From Spirochaetales bacterium (lineage in GTDB: Bacteria; Spirochaetota; Spirochaetia; SZUA-6; RPPD01): 64,000 nt of DNA. Location: positions 1 to 64,000 of the forward strand of contig JAFGSW010000021.1 of the NCBI GenBank assembly GCA_016934415.1, read 5' to 3'. Below the pieces are notes generated by a model that saw only the letters and a program-made list of their open reading frames with translations, ran no database searches and had not been told where the DNA came from. Both the position numbers and the translations under genes were made by a program. Shown here piece after piece: positions 7,728 through 16,596 of this stretch (position 1 is the first letter of the stretch; each line of letters starts with the position of its first letter).

Positions 7728-9472
7728 CGAATACAACCCGCTACTTCCTTGTTCTCGTCTGGCTACTTTTCGCCCTCCCGCTCGGGGCGCAGGAGATCGC
7801 TCCGGTCTCCGGGCTTCCCGCCTGGGAAAGCGCCGGCGGCGCCCTGCCCGGCGCGATCACATCGGGAACGTCCGTCCGCTGGCACCTGACCGCGAACACC
7901 CAGGGAAACGACAAACCGGGCGTAACGATTGACGGCGTCGCCCGCGTGGTAGCGGTGAACGGGAGACCGATCAAGCTGGAAGCGACGGCGGAGCGCGGCA
8001 ACCCCATCATCATCGTGGGAGATCTCCCCTTCGACCCGAGCGAGATCCCTCCCGGAACGGAGGCCGGGGAAAACATGTTCATGCCGCTCCCGGGCCGGCC
8101 GGTCGCGTACACACTCGGCGAGGGCGGCAAGGCAGCGATCGAGTTGACTCCCGACCGCGACGGCTACTTCTACGTCTGGGTCCGCCTGATGAACGGGACC
8201 GCAATGTCCATCGAAGAGCTCAAGGCCGAGATGTCCGGCGCCGGGGAAGAAGGGCTGACCGAGTTTTACCGGAACCTGGCGGGCATCTTCGGCTCCAGGC
8301 TCGTGGGCGCGTGGAGCGGAATGCTGGTACGTTCCCCGGAGTCGGACGACGCGGGATGCGTCTACGGCCGGGTGACGCTGGCCGCCTCCGTCGGACAGGC
8401 GGGGGCCGCCCCGCCCGACCGCGGCCTCTATGAGAAGGAGATGGGACTGCCGTCGGCTCCGACCCCGCCGGGCCCGGCCGTCGCATCCCTTTCCGGCCGG
8501 GGCCGCGCCCTCCTGGAGATCGAGCGGCTGGCCGCCGCGGGCGCGGACGCCGAAGGCATATTGAGATACGTCGCGCTTGCCTTGACCGTCAAGGCGCTGC
8601 ACCCCGCGCTCAAGACCGAGCTGGTCCGGTACGCGGTCCGGACGCGTCTCCAGGGGCAAACGATCTCCGGCATCGATGAGTTGCTTGCGGGCGCCGACCG
8701 GAAGGCGCTTCTCGGGGTGACCGGCAACCGCTCCGCCGCCGCGCTCTTCGGCATGCTGTCCGATCTCAAATCGACCTCGCTCGCACTGGTCGCGGCCGAC
8801 GGCCGGATCCTCGCCGCCACCGGCGTACCGGCGAAGCTTTACCTTGATAAGGAAGCCGAATGGCCCGCACTTCGGGAAGCGGAGGCGGGGCCGCTCCTCG
8901 TCGCTTCGCCCCGGCCTTCCTTTTCCGCCGGGTTCCTCACCCGCCGCGCGGCCGCACCCGTGTATCGGGACGCGGCGGGCACGGAGCTCCTCGGCTGGCT
9001 CCTTTGCGATTTTTACGCTGGTCCGGCAACGGCCGACGTCGGGAGCGGCGCCGCCGGAAAAATAAAGCATCCGTCTCCCATCGAGGCGGGCGCTCTCGTC
9101 CGCCTCGCCTTGTCCTGCGGATCGGCCAAACTCACGGGGACGGTCGACGGGTGGCAGCGAGACCTGGTAGTTTTAAACGGGCAGCCTATTCCGTTCGGTC
9201 TCCTGACGGGCATCGAGGTCAACCATGGCACGGGTAGTTACTGGCTCGCGGGTGGTCTCATCGGCATCGTCGTCGGCGCGGCGGCCGGGGGCCTCATCGC
9301 CGCTCCACCCGTGCCGTTCAACTCGTACGGGGACGCCGAATGGGGTCAGCTCGCGTTGGGTATGGCTATCGGAGGCGTCGGCGGCGCGGTCGTGGGCGCG
9401 ATCATCGGCTCCTTCATTCATTACGATGGGTGGGACAAAGTCCCGCTCGAATCTTTCGAGATCACGCCATAA
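7724..9472 (+). CDS. Exported protein with two C-terminal glycine-zipper segments
   Basis: A 582-residue protein starting at the ATG inside the upstream stop (GGGAGG nine bases before). A signal peptide (YFLVLVWLLFALPLGAQE) is followed by a beta-rich section; PVAYTLGEGGKAAIELTP resembles DUF4384-like modules but is not conclusive. The middle is helical. Near the C-terminus two hydrophobic glycine-rich segments (LAGGLIGIVVGAAAGGLIA and LALGMAIGGVGGAVVGAIIG) look like a glycine-zipper hairpin, of a kind that associates with or inserts into the outer membrane. Function unknown; the coupling to 6231-7727 suggests a two-component envelope assembly. Confidence 0.65.
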   Translation: MTNTTRYFLVLVWLLFALPLGAQEIAPVSGLPAWESAGGALPGAITSGTSVRWHLTANTQGNDKPGVTIDGVARVVAVNGRPIKLEATAERGNPIIIVGDLPFDPSEIPPGTEAGENMFMPLPGRPVAYTLGEGGKAAIELTPDRDGYFYVWVRLMNGTAMSIEELKAEMSGAGEEGLTEFYRNLAGIFGSRLVGAWSGMLVRSPESDDAGCVYGRVTLAASVGQAGAAPPDRGLYEKEMGLPSAPTPPGPAVASLSGRGRALLEIERLAAAGADAEGILRYVALALTVKALHPALKTELVRYAVRTRLQGQTISGIDELLAGADRKALLGVTGNRSAAALFGMLSDLKSTSLALVAADGRILAATGVPAKLYLDKEAEWPALREAEAGPLLVASPRPSFSAGFLTRRAAAPVYRDAAGTELLGWLLCDFYAGPATADVGSGAAGKIKHPSPIEAGALVRLALSCGSAKLTGTVDGWQRDLVVLNGQPIPFGLLTGIEVNHGTGSYWLAGGLIGIVVGAAAGGLIAAPPVPFNSYGDAEWGQLALGMAIGGVGGAVVGAIIGSFIHYDGWDKVPLESFEITP

Positions 9473-9540
9473 GATCCTCCCGCTATTGAACACCCGCCGA
9501 AATTCGGAGCGGCTTCTCAAAGCCGGGGAGGCCAACCCTC

Positions 9541-10206
9541 ATGAAGTGCCCTTACTGTGAAGGTGAAAACGATCTCACGAACGAGACGTGTGTCACCTGC
9601 GGCAAACCCCTGCATCGACGTGTGACGGGCGAGGACACTCTGATCATCAAATGCCGGCGCTGCAGCACCGAGCACCGGGCGGGCTTCTGCCCCGGCTGCG
9701 GCCGGTGGAACGGTCCGGCGCCGGGCGGATTCAAGTTTTTGAGCGTTCTTTCCTTCGTTAACGCGGGCATTCTGCTCCTCACGGGCTTGTTGGCAATCGC
9801 CCAGGCGCAATACGCCGCGGACGCGCGGCTCTACATCGCGCAGGCCGTCGCGCTGCCGGTACTCGCCGCCGCAAGTCTCTTTTCCGCGTTCAACTTCTTG
9901 AGAGTAAAACAGTGGGCGCTTACGGTCATCCGCATCGTCCTGATCGTCGGCATAGCCGTGGCGGCGGCCGGTCTCATTGCCAGCTTTTTCCAAAGTCTGA
10001 ATCCGGTCAATTTCATTAATCTCATGACCACGGTATTGGTGAACGCCCTGATATTGAATTCTCTGAGGGAAAAAAACCATTTATTTTCAAAGGGTGATGC
10101 CAAACCGCGTCCCGAGGTCGCGCCGCGCAGATGCGGCCACTGCGGGAATGAGGACCTGACGACATTCGACCGTATTTGTCCCGAGTACAGAAAAGAGCTT
10201 TCGTGA
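9541..10206 (+). CDS. Zinc-ribbon membrane protein
   Basis: A 221-residue protein. The N-terminus has two zinc-ribbon knuckle pairs (CPYC and CVTC, then CRRC and CPGC), i.e. double zinc-ribbon style. Four hydrophobic stretches follow between residues ~60 and 180. A last Cys cluster near the end (CGHCGNED then CPEY) resembles a third, incomplete ribbon with a Tyr where the final Cys is expected. Such zinc-ribbon/TM proteins are common and mostly uncharacterised. GGGGAGG precedes the ATG. It sits 68 bp after the glycine-zipper gene on the same strand and may be co-transcribed. Confidence 0.7.
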   Translation: MKCPYCEGENDLTNETCVTCGKPLHRRVTGEDTLIIKCRRCSTEHRAGFCPGCGRWNGPAPGGFKFLSVLSFVNAGILLLTGLLAIAQAQYAADARLYIAQAVALPVLAAASLFSAFNFLRVKQWALTVIRIVLIVGIAVAAAGLIASFFQSLNPVNFINLMTTVLVNALILNSLREKNHLFSKGDAKPRPEVAPRRCGHCGNEDLTTFDRICPEYRKELS

Positions 10207-10464
10207 CCGCGCCGGCCCTGCGATGGAGACTGCAGATGAAGAAAAGGGAAAATAGAGAAAAGCACAAAGAGAAAATAAAGTGCCAAGCTATTCAACTCGA
10301 GCAGTCCCTCTCCCCTCCCCCTCTACCTTATCTTCCTCTGTGTCATCCGCGACAACTGAAGGTGAGCCTGCCCTGAACGAGCGGACCATACAGCATCCGG
10401 GTTGCGATTGCTCTCTCCGCGAGTCGAAGGGTAGTTCCCCAACTTCCCCATCTTCCCCCATCGC

Positions 10465-12864
10465 CTACTCGATCGCATAGCCCCCGCCCCCCAGCACCCG
10501 CCCCGTCGGCAGTGTGTACGGCTCTGTCCCGAAGTTGATCCAGACGCGGATGCCGTTCGCGAAACGTGTTGTCTGTACAAGGTGGTCGGCGGTGAGAAAG
10601 CGATGTTCGAGCATCTCGGACATCCCCGTGCGCGCGGACACCTCGGTGGCGGTCTTGTAGCTTTGGACGAAGCGGGCCTTATCGCGCTCCCAGCGCTCGT
10701 AGTCCATGATCCAGAGCGGACCGGTGCCGTAGAGGGCGTTGTAGAGGTCGCGCACGGTCCACCAGTCGGGCAGACGATTGGAGGAGTCGCCCCAATAATA
10801 GTAGTTGACGACGCAGTCGTGATAGACGAGCTCGAAGAGCGGGATGCGGTAGGAGGGGCCGACCTGGAAGCGGAGAAAATCGGCCTGAGGCGTCTTGACG
10901 CTCGTGAGGTCGTAGCCTGAGTCCGGCAACCGGAAATTGCCGAGCGACATCATGCCCTCGAAGTAATGGAGCGCGGGTACGGCCCAATCGATGCCGGTCT
11001 CGCTTCCGGTCACGAGCTTTTTGTCGCGGGAGAGATACAGGAGCTGTTTGACCTTGTATTCCCGGTCCACCGAGCGCGAGGTCGGGTGGGCGGGGTTCCA
11101 GCACTCGCGGAGCGGCGAGGCCGTGGTCGTGTCGATGAAGCGCGCGCGGTAGGGATGGGTTTTCAGGTCCTCATCCACGTGGCGCTTGAGCATATCAAGG
11201 CCCGGTATCGAACAGACGACTCCGCCCTTGATCTCCTTCCCGTTGTCGTACGCCACCCAGCCCGTGATGCGTTCGCCGGTCGAATCGAGGACGAGGCCGG
11301 ACGGCCAGGCTTCGGGATTGACCCGGGCCATCCAGTCCGGGGAGCCGGGCGGGTACACGTCCTGGTAGATGTCGTACCGGCCGGTGAGAAAGCCGAGCTT
11401 ATTCATGGCCGCGATCCCTTTCGGACCGGCTTCGCTCGACCACAGCACCCGCCTGATCCCGGCGTCGTACAATTCCTTCGCCAGGGCGGACGGGTCCGGC
11501 TCGTTCTGCCACCACTCGGCCTTCTTCCAGAACCACAGGTCGACGCAGCCGGGCAAGCGGGCGGCCTCCGGGGCGAGCTTCGCCTTTTCCTCCAGCGTGA
11601 CGAGCAGGCCCTTCGCCTTGGCGTACGAGCGGTACGCCTTGGCGATTCCCACGTAGCCGCCCTTCGGCATCGAACGCAGGACGACCCGCCGTGAAGAGCT
11701 CCAGTCGCCCAGTGAAGATTGAAAGACGGGACGCCAAGCGGAGAGCTCCCCGCCCGCCGGTTTCGCGTAACGCGAGCTCGCGTCGTCGGGCGTCTCCACG
11801 ATCAGAAGCCAACCCGCGGTTCCGTCGGTGAGGCCGATGAACGGCATGGAAAAACCGCCGTGACCGGAGTAGAAGGATTTGCCCCACGGTTGATCGTAGT
11901 ACGGGTCGTCCGCGGGCACGAGCAGGCCCTCGTTTTCGGAAATCACCCAGCTCGTGCCGGGTTGCGCCCGCCAGGTTCCGGGAAAGGCGACTTCGTCGTC
12001 CATCGGCCCCTTTCCCGAAAGCGCGAAAGCAACCGCGCCGTCCGCAGAGAGGGTGATTTCTCCGCGTGCGTCGTCTCCGTACGCGTTAAAGACGGAAAAA
12101 GTCAGGGTCGATGTATTCTTCACCGCGAGGGAAGCCGGCAGGATGGTCGATCCGAAATCGTCGATGACGAACGGCACCTTGTTTCCCGGGGCGGTGACCG
12201 TAAGCTTCCCGTCGCGGGCCGAATAGCGGGCTTTCGCCTTGGCGTTCGCGATCCCGATGTCGTGTTTCGGCCCCTGGGCCGCCGCGCCCAGCTTCTCGAG
12301 CCGAAGGCCGGAGCAGGTGAGGCGGATCGGCCCCCACCCCGTGAGACGGAAACGGATGAAAGCCGCGCCCGCCGGCACCATGAATTTTCGCCCGAGGAGC
12401 TTCCACCCGCCGGTGTTCCCGGCCGAGCTCAGGCCCCAGACCCAGTTCATGACCTTTCCGTCGCGGTCGGAGAGAACGACCGACAGCTCCACCCGGCCGC
12501 CGCCCGAAGCGTTCACCCAGCCGGCGTAGCGGTAGATCTCTCCGGGATTCGCCGGCAGGGAGGGGTCCTGCGAATAGGACCAGTCCTTGTCGCCGTCGTG
12601 CTCGACAGCGAGCGCCCGCTCGAACTTGTCGGCGGATAAACGCCGCACGGACGCCCGGCCCTTTCCCGGCTCGCGCGTCCAGAGCCCGGACCAGCCGGTC
12701 GTGCCTTTGGAAAATTCGGGGTTGACGATGAGGTTGGCCGGGAGCGGATCGGCGGGCGTCTCGTCGGCCGAGACGGAGGGCGCGAAGGGGCCGACGAGCA
12801 GGACGCAGAAAAGACCGAGGACCGAGGCAAACAGGAAGGCTGGCACTGTGCGTTCATCTCTCAT
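10465..12864 (-). CDS. Secreted glycoside hydrolase, GH101/GH129-like
   Basis: A 799-residue protein with a signal peptide (LFASVLGLFCVLLVG, cleavage near SVSAD). Residues ~40-200 resemble a carbohydrate-binding jelly roll (LIVNPEFSKGTTGWSG, the usual opening of CBM4/9-like modules). A beta-sandwich and a barrel-like catalytic region follow; features such as LPGCVDLWFW, GLDMLKRHVDEDL, RFIDTTTASPL and FELVYHDCVVNYYYWGD recall the alpha-N-acetylgalactosaminidase-related GH101/GH129 families. The role would be cleavage of an external glycan. The exact family is from memory. GAGGAG lies eight bases before the ATG; it is monocistronic. The 258 bp to its left (10207-10464) hold nothing I can support. 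Confidence 0.6.
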   Translation of the reverse strand: MRDERTVPAFLFASVLGLFCVLLVGPFAPSVSADETPADPLPANLIVNPEFSKGTTGWSGLWTREPGKGRASVRRLSADKFERALAVEHDGDKDWSYSQDPSLPANPGEIYRYAGWVNASGGGRVELSVVLSDRDGKVMNWVWGLSSAGNTGGWKLLGRKFMVPAGAAFIRFRLTGWGPIRLTCSGLRLEKLGAAAQGPKHDIGIANAKAKARYSARDGKLTVTAPGNKVPFVIDDFGSTILPASLAVKNTSTLTFSVFNAYGDDARGEITLSADGAVAFALSGKGPMDDEVAFPGTWRAQPGTSWVISENEGLLVPADDPYYDQPWGKSFYSGHGGFSMPFIGLTDGTAGWLLIVETPDDASSRYAKPAGGELSAWRPVFQSSLGDWSSSRRVVLRSMPKGGYVGIAKAYRSYAKAKGLLVTLEEKAKLAPEAARLPGCVDLWFWKKAEWWQNEPDPSALAKELYDAGIRRVLWSSEAGPKGIAAMNKLGFLTGRYDIYQDVYPPGSPDWMARVNPEAWPSGLVLDSTGERITGWVAYDNGKEIKGGVVCSIPGLDMLKRHVDEDLKTHPYRARFIDTTTASPLRECWNPAHPTSRSVDREYKVKQLLYLSRDKKLVTGSETGIDWAVPALHYFEGMMSLGNFRLPDSGYDLTSVKTPQADFLRFQVGPSYRIPLFELVYHDCVVNYYYWGDSSNRLPDWWTVRDLYNALYGTGPLWIMDYERWERDKARFVQSYKTATEVSARTGMSEMLEHRFLTADHLVQTTRFANGIRVWINFGTEPYTLPTGRVLGGGGYAIE

Positions 12865-12926
12865 AGCCGACTCCTCGTTTATCTCCCGTGGGATGACTGA
12901 AAAAGTACATTACAATCAATGCCCCG

Positions 12927-12953
12927 GTCACCCTTCGACAAGCTCAGGGTGAC
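12927..12953. repeat. Fixed-loop hairpin, copy 1
   Basis: GTCACCCT pairs with AGGGTGAC around the loop TCGACAAGCTC. The same loop with different but complementary stems occurs at 17969-17991 and 18067-18093. Confidence 0.8.
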
Positions 12954-12980
12954 GATTTCATCACTCTGTGGGTCAATAGT

Positions 12981-13004
12981 CCCCCTGAGCCTGTCGAAGG
13001 GCGG
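12981..13004. repeat. Fixed-loop hairpin, inverted copy
   Basis: An inverted relative of the hairpin at 12927: on the minus strand CCCT, loop TCGACAGGCTC, AGGG. The two copies face each other 27 bp apart, so the pair can also form one larger hairpin between the glycosidase gene and the TldD/PmbA remnant. Confidence 0.7.
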
Positions 13005-13042
13005 TATATACTATGAGTATCTCACCACTCCTCCAATGTAAA

Positions 13043-13520
13043 CTATTTCCCCGAAATAACCAGCCCGCCGGCCTTCACCCAGGGATAGATGTCCGTCCCG
13101 AAGTTGACGCGCTCCCGCGAAATCCCGCTCAGGTTTTTGAACAGCGTGAAGATGTTCCCCGAGATCATCGACTCGTTCACCGGGTGCTTCAATTGACCGT
13201 CCCCGATGAGGAAGCTGTTCTTGGCGATAAAGGAAAAATCGCCCTTGTCGTTCGGCCTGCCGCCGGAAACCCGGCGCACGTACAGGCCGCGCTTCACCGC
13301 ACCGATGAGCGCCTCGCGCGACGAGGCGCCCGGTTCCACGATGTGGCAGCCGCCGTCGGTTCCGGCCCGCTTCTTTCCCGTCTTGCGCGCGCCGTAGAGA
13401 GTCAGGAGAAATGTCTTGAGCGTGCCGTGTTCGATGATCGTCGTGTTTTCCGTTTTATACCCGTCGAACGTCAGGTGTGTGAGGCGGGAGAGTCCGGTAT
13501 TTTCATGCGGGAAACGCGTC
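13043..13520 (-). pseudogene. C-terminal remnant of a TldD/PmbA-type metalloprotease
   Basis: The last ~155 codons match the C-terminal third of the TldD/PmbA family: LIENGxLxGFL-like IIEHGTLKTFLL, then YGARKTG, VEPGASS, RRVSGG, GDFSFIAKNSFLI, and the closing ISGNIFTLFKNL. Family members are ~430-480 residues and carry the metal-binding HExxxH motif further upstream; that part is absent. In frame, homology fades near 13520 and an inverted-repeat element starts at 13541, with unrelated translated sequence beyond. The gene therefore lost its 5' two thirds. The open frame continues to 13729 only through repeat sequence. Confidence 0.75.
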
Positions 13521-13540
13521 CGCAGCGGGCACGCTGGAAG

Positions 13541-13721
13541 GAATTCAACAGGAAGCCAGGAAAGGCAGGAAACCAGGAAAAGGAAAGAAAATGTTAATGA
13601 AGAAAGTGAGGAAAAACAAGCCAAAGAGCGGCATAGAGCCCTCATAACGAAGACCTTTCCTCCCTCTCTCAGCTTTCTTTTCCCTTCCTGGCTTCCTGTC
13701 CTTCCTGGCTTCCTTAGAAAT
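13541..13721. repeat. Family B intergenic element
   Basis: The left arm (13541-13590) contains AGGAAGCCAGGAA and AGGAAACCAGGAAAAGG; the right arm (13672-13721) is its inverted match (CCTTCCTGGCTTCCT twice). The outer ends GAATT/AAATTC also pair. About 80 bp of unrelated sequence lies between. The element sits exactly between the broken TldD/PmbA gene and the acyl-CoA synthetase stop codon. A second member is at 22957-23190. Confidence 0.75.
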
Positions 13722-13725
13722 TCCC

Positions 13726-15408
13726 TCACCCCGCGCCCGCGTGCTCCTTCTCGAGCTCGGTGAACGCCACCTTGCCGACGCGGGTGAGCGGCAGCTCTTC
13801 GCGGAATTCGATCTCAGCGGGCACGCTCCAGGTGATGAGGTGCTGTTTGCAGTGCTCGATAAGCTCGGCGGCCTTCTCCGGACCGGCGAGCGACGGGTCC
13901 TTGAGGATCACGTAGGCCTTCACCCGCTGGATCTTGTACTCGTCCGGCACGCCGATGACGCAGGAGAGCGACACGTCCGGGTGCATGTCGAGCGCCTCCT
14001 CCACCTGCACGGGGGAGACGCTCACGCCCGAGACCTTGATGATCCGCTTGAGGCGGAGCTTGAAATAAACGAAGCCGTCGCGGTCCATTGAGCACAGGTC
14101 TCCGGTGTGGAGCCAGACGCGGCCGTCGGCGTGCTTCTGCAGGGCGGCGGCGGTCTCATCCGGGCTGTTCAGGTACCCGAGCATGAGCGTGGGGCCGGAG
14201 ACGCAGAGCTCGCCGTCCGCGCCCGGCTCCGCCTCCTCGCGGGTGCCGGGGAGGACGATCTTGGCGAGCATGTCCGGGTAGGGGATGCCGACGCTCCCCT
14301 CCCGGTCGTGATTCTTCGGCGTGACGATGCAGGCCGTGACGCTCTCGGTGAGGCCGTAGCCCTCGAGAAGCGGCGCCGTACCGCCCCGCTCTCGGACGAG
14401 CGCCTCGAACCGTTCCTTGACGCTCCGCGGAAGCTTGTCGCCGCCGGCGTACGCCCGCTTCAGACAGCCCAAATTCGCGGAGCGCATGGTCGTGTCGCGC
14501 ACGAGCGCCTCGTAGAGGGTCGGGACGCCGGCCATGTACTGCGGCCGCTCGGATTTGATGAGCGCGGCCACGCTCTCCGGCGTGAAGCGCGGGACGAGCA
14601 CGCACTTCCCGCCCCCGATGAGGAAGGTGTGCACGCACACGCCCAGGCCGAAGCCGTGGAACATGGGGAGGATGGAGAGGATGGTGTCGCCCGGCAGCAT
14701 CGGCCCCTGCGTGGCGGTCTGCAGGCCGAGGGCGTTGAAGGCGGCGCTCGAGAGCATGATGCCCTTGGGCGCGCCCGTGGTCCCGCCGGAAAAGAGGATG
14801 ACCGCGCAATCCGAGGGGGCGAGGGCGGACGCGGGTTGCGGAACGAAGAAATCGCGCCACCACAGGACGCGCTCGTCGTCGCGGGGAGGCTTTTTGATCT
14901 TGCGCCCGCTGGCTATGAAAAATCCCACGCGCTTGAGCGCCGGAAGGTAATCCCCGATGCGGGCGAGGAGAATCGTTCTGACGCGCGACCGGCCGAGCAC
15001 GGGCGCGAAGTTCTTGTAGAAGGCGTCGAGCGTGATCGCCCAGACGCTCCCGCTTTCCTTGAGGTAGAAGTCGATTTCAGTCGGCGCCGAGAGCGGGTGG
15101 ATCATGGCGGCCGTGACCCCGATCTTGTTGAGCGCGTAGAAGGCGATGACGGCCTGCGGGCAGTTGGGGAGGCAGACGGTGACGCGGTCGCCTTTTGTAA
15201 GGCCGCGCGCGGCGAAGGCCGCCGCCGCCCGGTCTATGTCCCCGAGCAGGCGGGCGTAGGTCGAGCGCGTTCCCATGAAATCGTAGGCGATGAGGCCGGG
15301 GAAGCGGCGCGCCGCGCCCCGCACCGTTTCGTACATCGTCTTTTCCGGATAGGAAAGCGTCTGAGGAACGTCGTCGTAAAACTTCAGCCACGGTTTCCGT
15401 TCGTACAT
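13726..15408 (-). CDS. Acyl-CoA synthetase (AMP-forming, FadD-like)
   Basis: A 560-residue member of the ANL superfamily, which activates a carboxylic acid to acyl-AMP and then a thioester. The P-loop motif FSGGTTGAPKG is near residue 206, the A5 motif EGYGLTES near 340, the A7 motif LHTGDLCSMDRDGF near 430 and A8 as RLKRIIKVSGVSVSP near 450; the catalytic A10 lysine is in LTRVGKVAF near the end. Length and motif order are normal. The substrate is probably a fatty or aryl acid. The gene lies 139 bp after the E2-like acyltransferase on the same strand, suggesting a shared thioester pathway. GGAGGGATGAG precedes the ATG. Confidence 0.85.
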   Translation of the reverse strand: MYERKPWLKFYDDVPQTLSYPEKTMYETVRGAARRFPGLIAYDFMGTRSTYARLLGDIDRAAAAFAARGLTKGDRVTVCLPNCPQAVIAFYALNKIGVTAAMIHPLSAPTEIDFYLKESGSVWAITLDAFYKNFAPVLGRSRVRTILLARIGDYLPALKRVGFFIASGRKIKKPPRDDERVLWWRDFFVPQPASALAPSDCAVILFSGGTTGAPKGIMLSSAAFNALGLQTATQGPMLPGDTILSILPMFHGFGLGVCVHTFLIGGGKCVLVPRFTPESVAALIKSERPQYMAGVPTLYEALVRDTTMRSANLGCLKRAYAGGDKLPRSVKERFEALVRERGGTAPLLEGYGLTESVTACIVTPKNHDREGSVGIPYPDMLAKIVLPGTREEAEPGADGELCVSGPTLMLGYLNSPDETAAALQKHADGRVWLHTGDLCSMDRDGFVYFKLRLKRIIKVSGVSVSPVQVEEALDMHPDVSLSCVIGVPDEYKIQRVKAYVILKDPSLAGPEKAAELIEHCKQHLITWSVPAEIEFREELPLTRVGKVAFTELEKEHAGAG

Positions 15409-15547
15409 CTCATCCCTCCTGTAGGATAGCGGGAATGATCAAAAAAACGCTCTCGTCGTTCATTGTCCGGCAAGCCTGCCCGCCCTGAGCCCTTCGGCAA
15501 GCTCAGGACAAGCTCCGCCGAAGGGTTGAAGGGTGACCGCCGTCCGC

Positions 15548-16480
15548 TCATCGCCCCGGCCTTTTCTTTCCGTTCTTTCGCTTGCCCGTCCTGCTCGTTC
15601 CGCCGCCTTCCGCGGCGGCGAAAATCTCTTCCGCGGAGAGCTCGGGCCGGTCGAGCAGCTCCGGGTGCTCGAGGAGCGCGGTGAGAAGGGCGATGGAGCG
15701 GGCGTAGTAGAATCCCTCGCTCACCCGCTCGTCGAGCGTGAAGCTCATTTCGACGCAGCGGCGGACCGAGATACGGTCCCTCTCGTCCACCCACGGTTCC
15801 TTGTGGATCTTGCCGATGACCGCGAAGGTGCTGGCGGTGCCGTACTCATAAAGGTGGTGGTAGACGGCGTTGAGGTCGAGCGAGCCCAGATTGGCGAGGT
15901 AGACGCTCGTATAGAGCGGGATGGTCTCCATGAGGAAACCGAGCATGATATTGTGGTAATCGAGCCATCGGAAGAGCCGGTCCACGAAGTTGAGGATCGG
16001 CCGGGGAAGGCCCCCGACGAAATCGATGAGCTTGTCGTCGCTTCCCTTCTCGGCGCCGCGGGCCCGCGCGATGTGCCGGTTCACCTTGTCGCGCACCTCC
16101 GCGAGCGTCTCCTCTCCTGAGAAGACCACCCGCGCCTCGGACTCGTCCGCCTCCTCGGCCATGGCCTTTTTGACGATAAAGGTGATGGTGATGTCCTTGT
16201 GCCGGTAGATCCGCTTGCCGGCCACGAAGCGGTTGAGCTGCGGGCGCAGTCGGAAGACGCGGGCGGCCGCGGTCAACATGCAATGGAAAAAGGTGATCTT
16301 CTCGGGCTTGTCGCGCCCCCGGTTGAGTTTTTCGAGCCAATCGAGGAGTCGGTCGACGCCGATCTTCTGGCTCGCGAAGATGATCGATTCGTCGCGCGTG
16401 GGCATGAGGTAGGGGAAAATGCGGCGAAAAGCCGGCAGTTTTTTCAGATAGATTCCGTCTCGTCGCTTCCTGAAAGCCAT
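15548..16480 (-). CDS. Stand-alone E2-like (2-oxoacid dehydrogenase) acyltransferase homologue, catalytic His absent
   Basis: A 310-residue protein resembling the catalytic domain of dihydrolipoamide acyltransferases/CAT fold: KITFFHCMLTAAARVFRLRP near residues 63-82 and MSFTLDERVSEGFYYARSIALL near 245-265, the position of the E2 motif DHRxxDG. Here that motif reads DERVSEG: the catalytic His is Glu and the second Asp is also Glu. No lipoyl or subunit-binding domain is present. A classical E2 reaction is therefore unlikely; a different acyl transfer or a non-catalytic role is possible. A Lys/Arg-rich tail follows. Its neighbour is an acyl-CoA synthetase, fitting thioester chemistry. Confidence 0.65.
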   Translation of the reverse strand: MAFRKRRDGIYLKKLPAFRRIFPYLMPTRDESIIFASQKIGVDRLLDWLEKLNRGRDKPEKITFFHCMLTAAARVFRLRPQLNRFVAGKRIYRHKDITITFIVKKAMAEEADESEARVVFSGEETLAEVRDKVNRHIARARGAEKGSDDKLIDFVGGLPRPILNFVDRLFRWLDYHNIMLGFLMETIPLYTSVYLANLGSLDLNAVYHHLYEYGTASTFAVIGKIHKEPWVDERDRISVRRCVEMSFTLDERVSEGFYYARSIALLTALLEHPELLDRPELSAEEIFAAAEGGGTSRTGKRKNGKKRPGR

Positions 16481-16562
16481 GCATGCTCCTCGTCGGCGCC
16501 GCCCCGGCGGCGCATTGTCGTAATAATTTCTGGCGTCGTCGCATTCAATTCATATGTATTGA

Positions 16563-16596
16563 ATTGTAGAGACGCACGGCCGTGCGTCTCTACAAT
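16563..16596. repeat. 34-bp perfect palindrome, copy 2
   Basis: Identical in its central 28 bp to the palindrome at 139-172. It overlaps the last codons of the polysaccharide deacetylase gene: the TAG stop (minus strand, 16592-16590) is formed by the palindrome's own GTAG, so the element has fixed the C-terminus of that protein. Confidence 0.9.

Noticed and set aside
13530..13729. N-terminal part of an intact 228-residue protein
   Set aside because: These codons lie in the inverted arms of a repeat element; only the downstream part matches TldD/PmbA.
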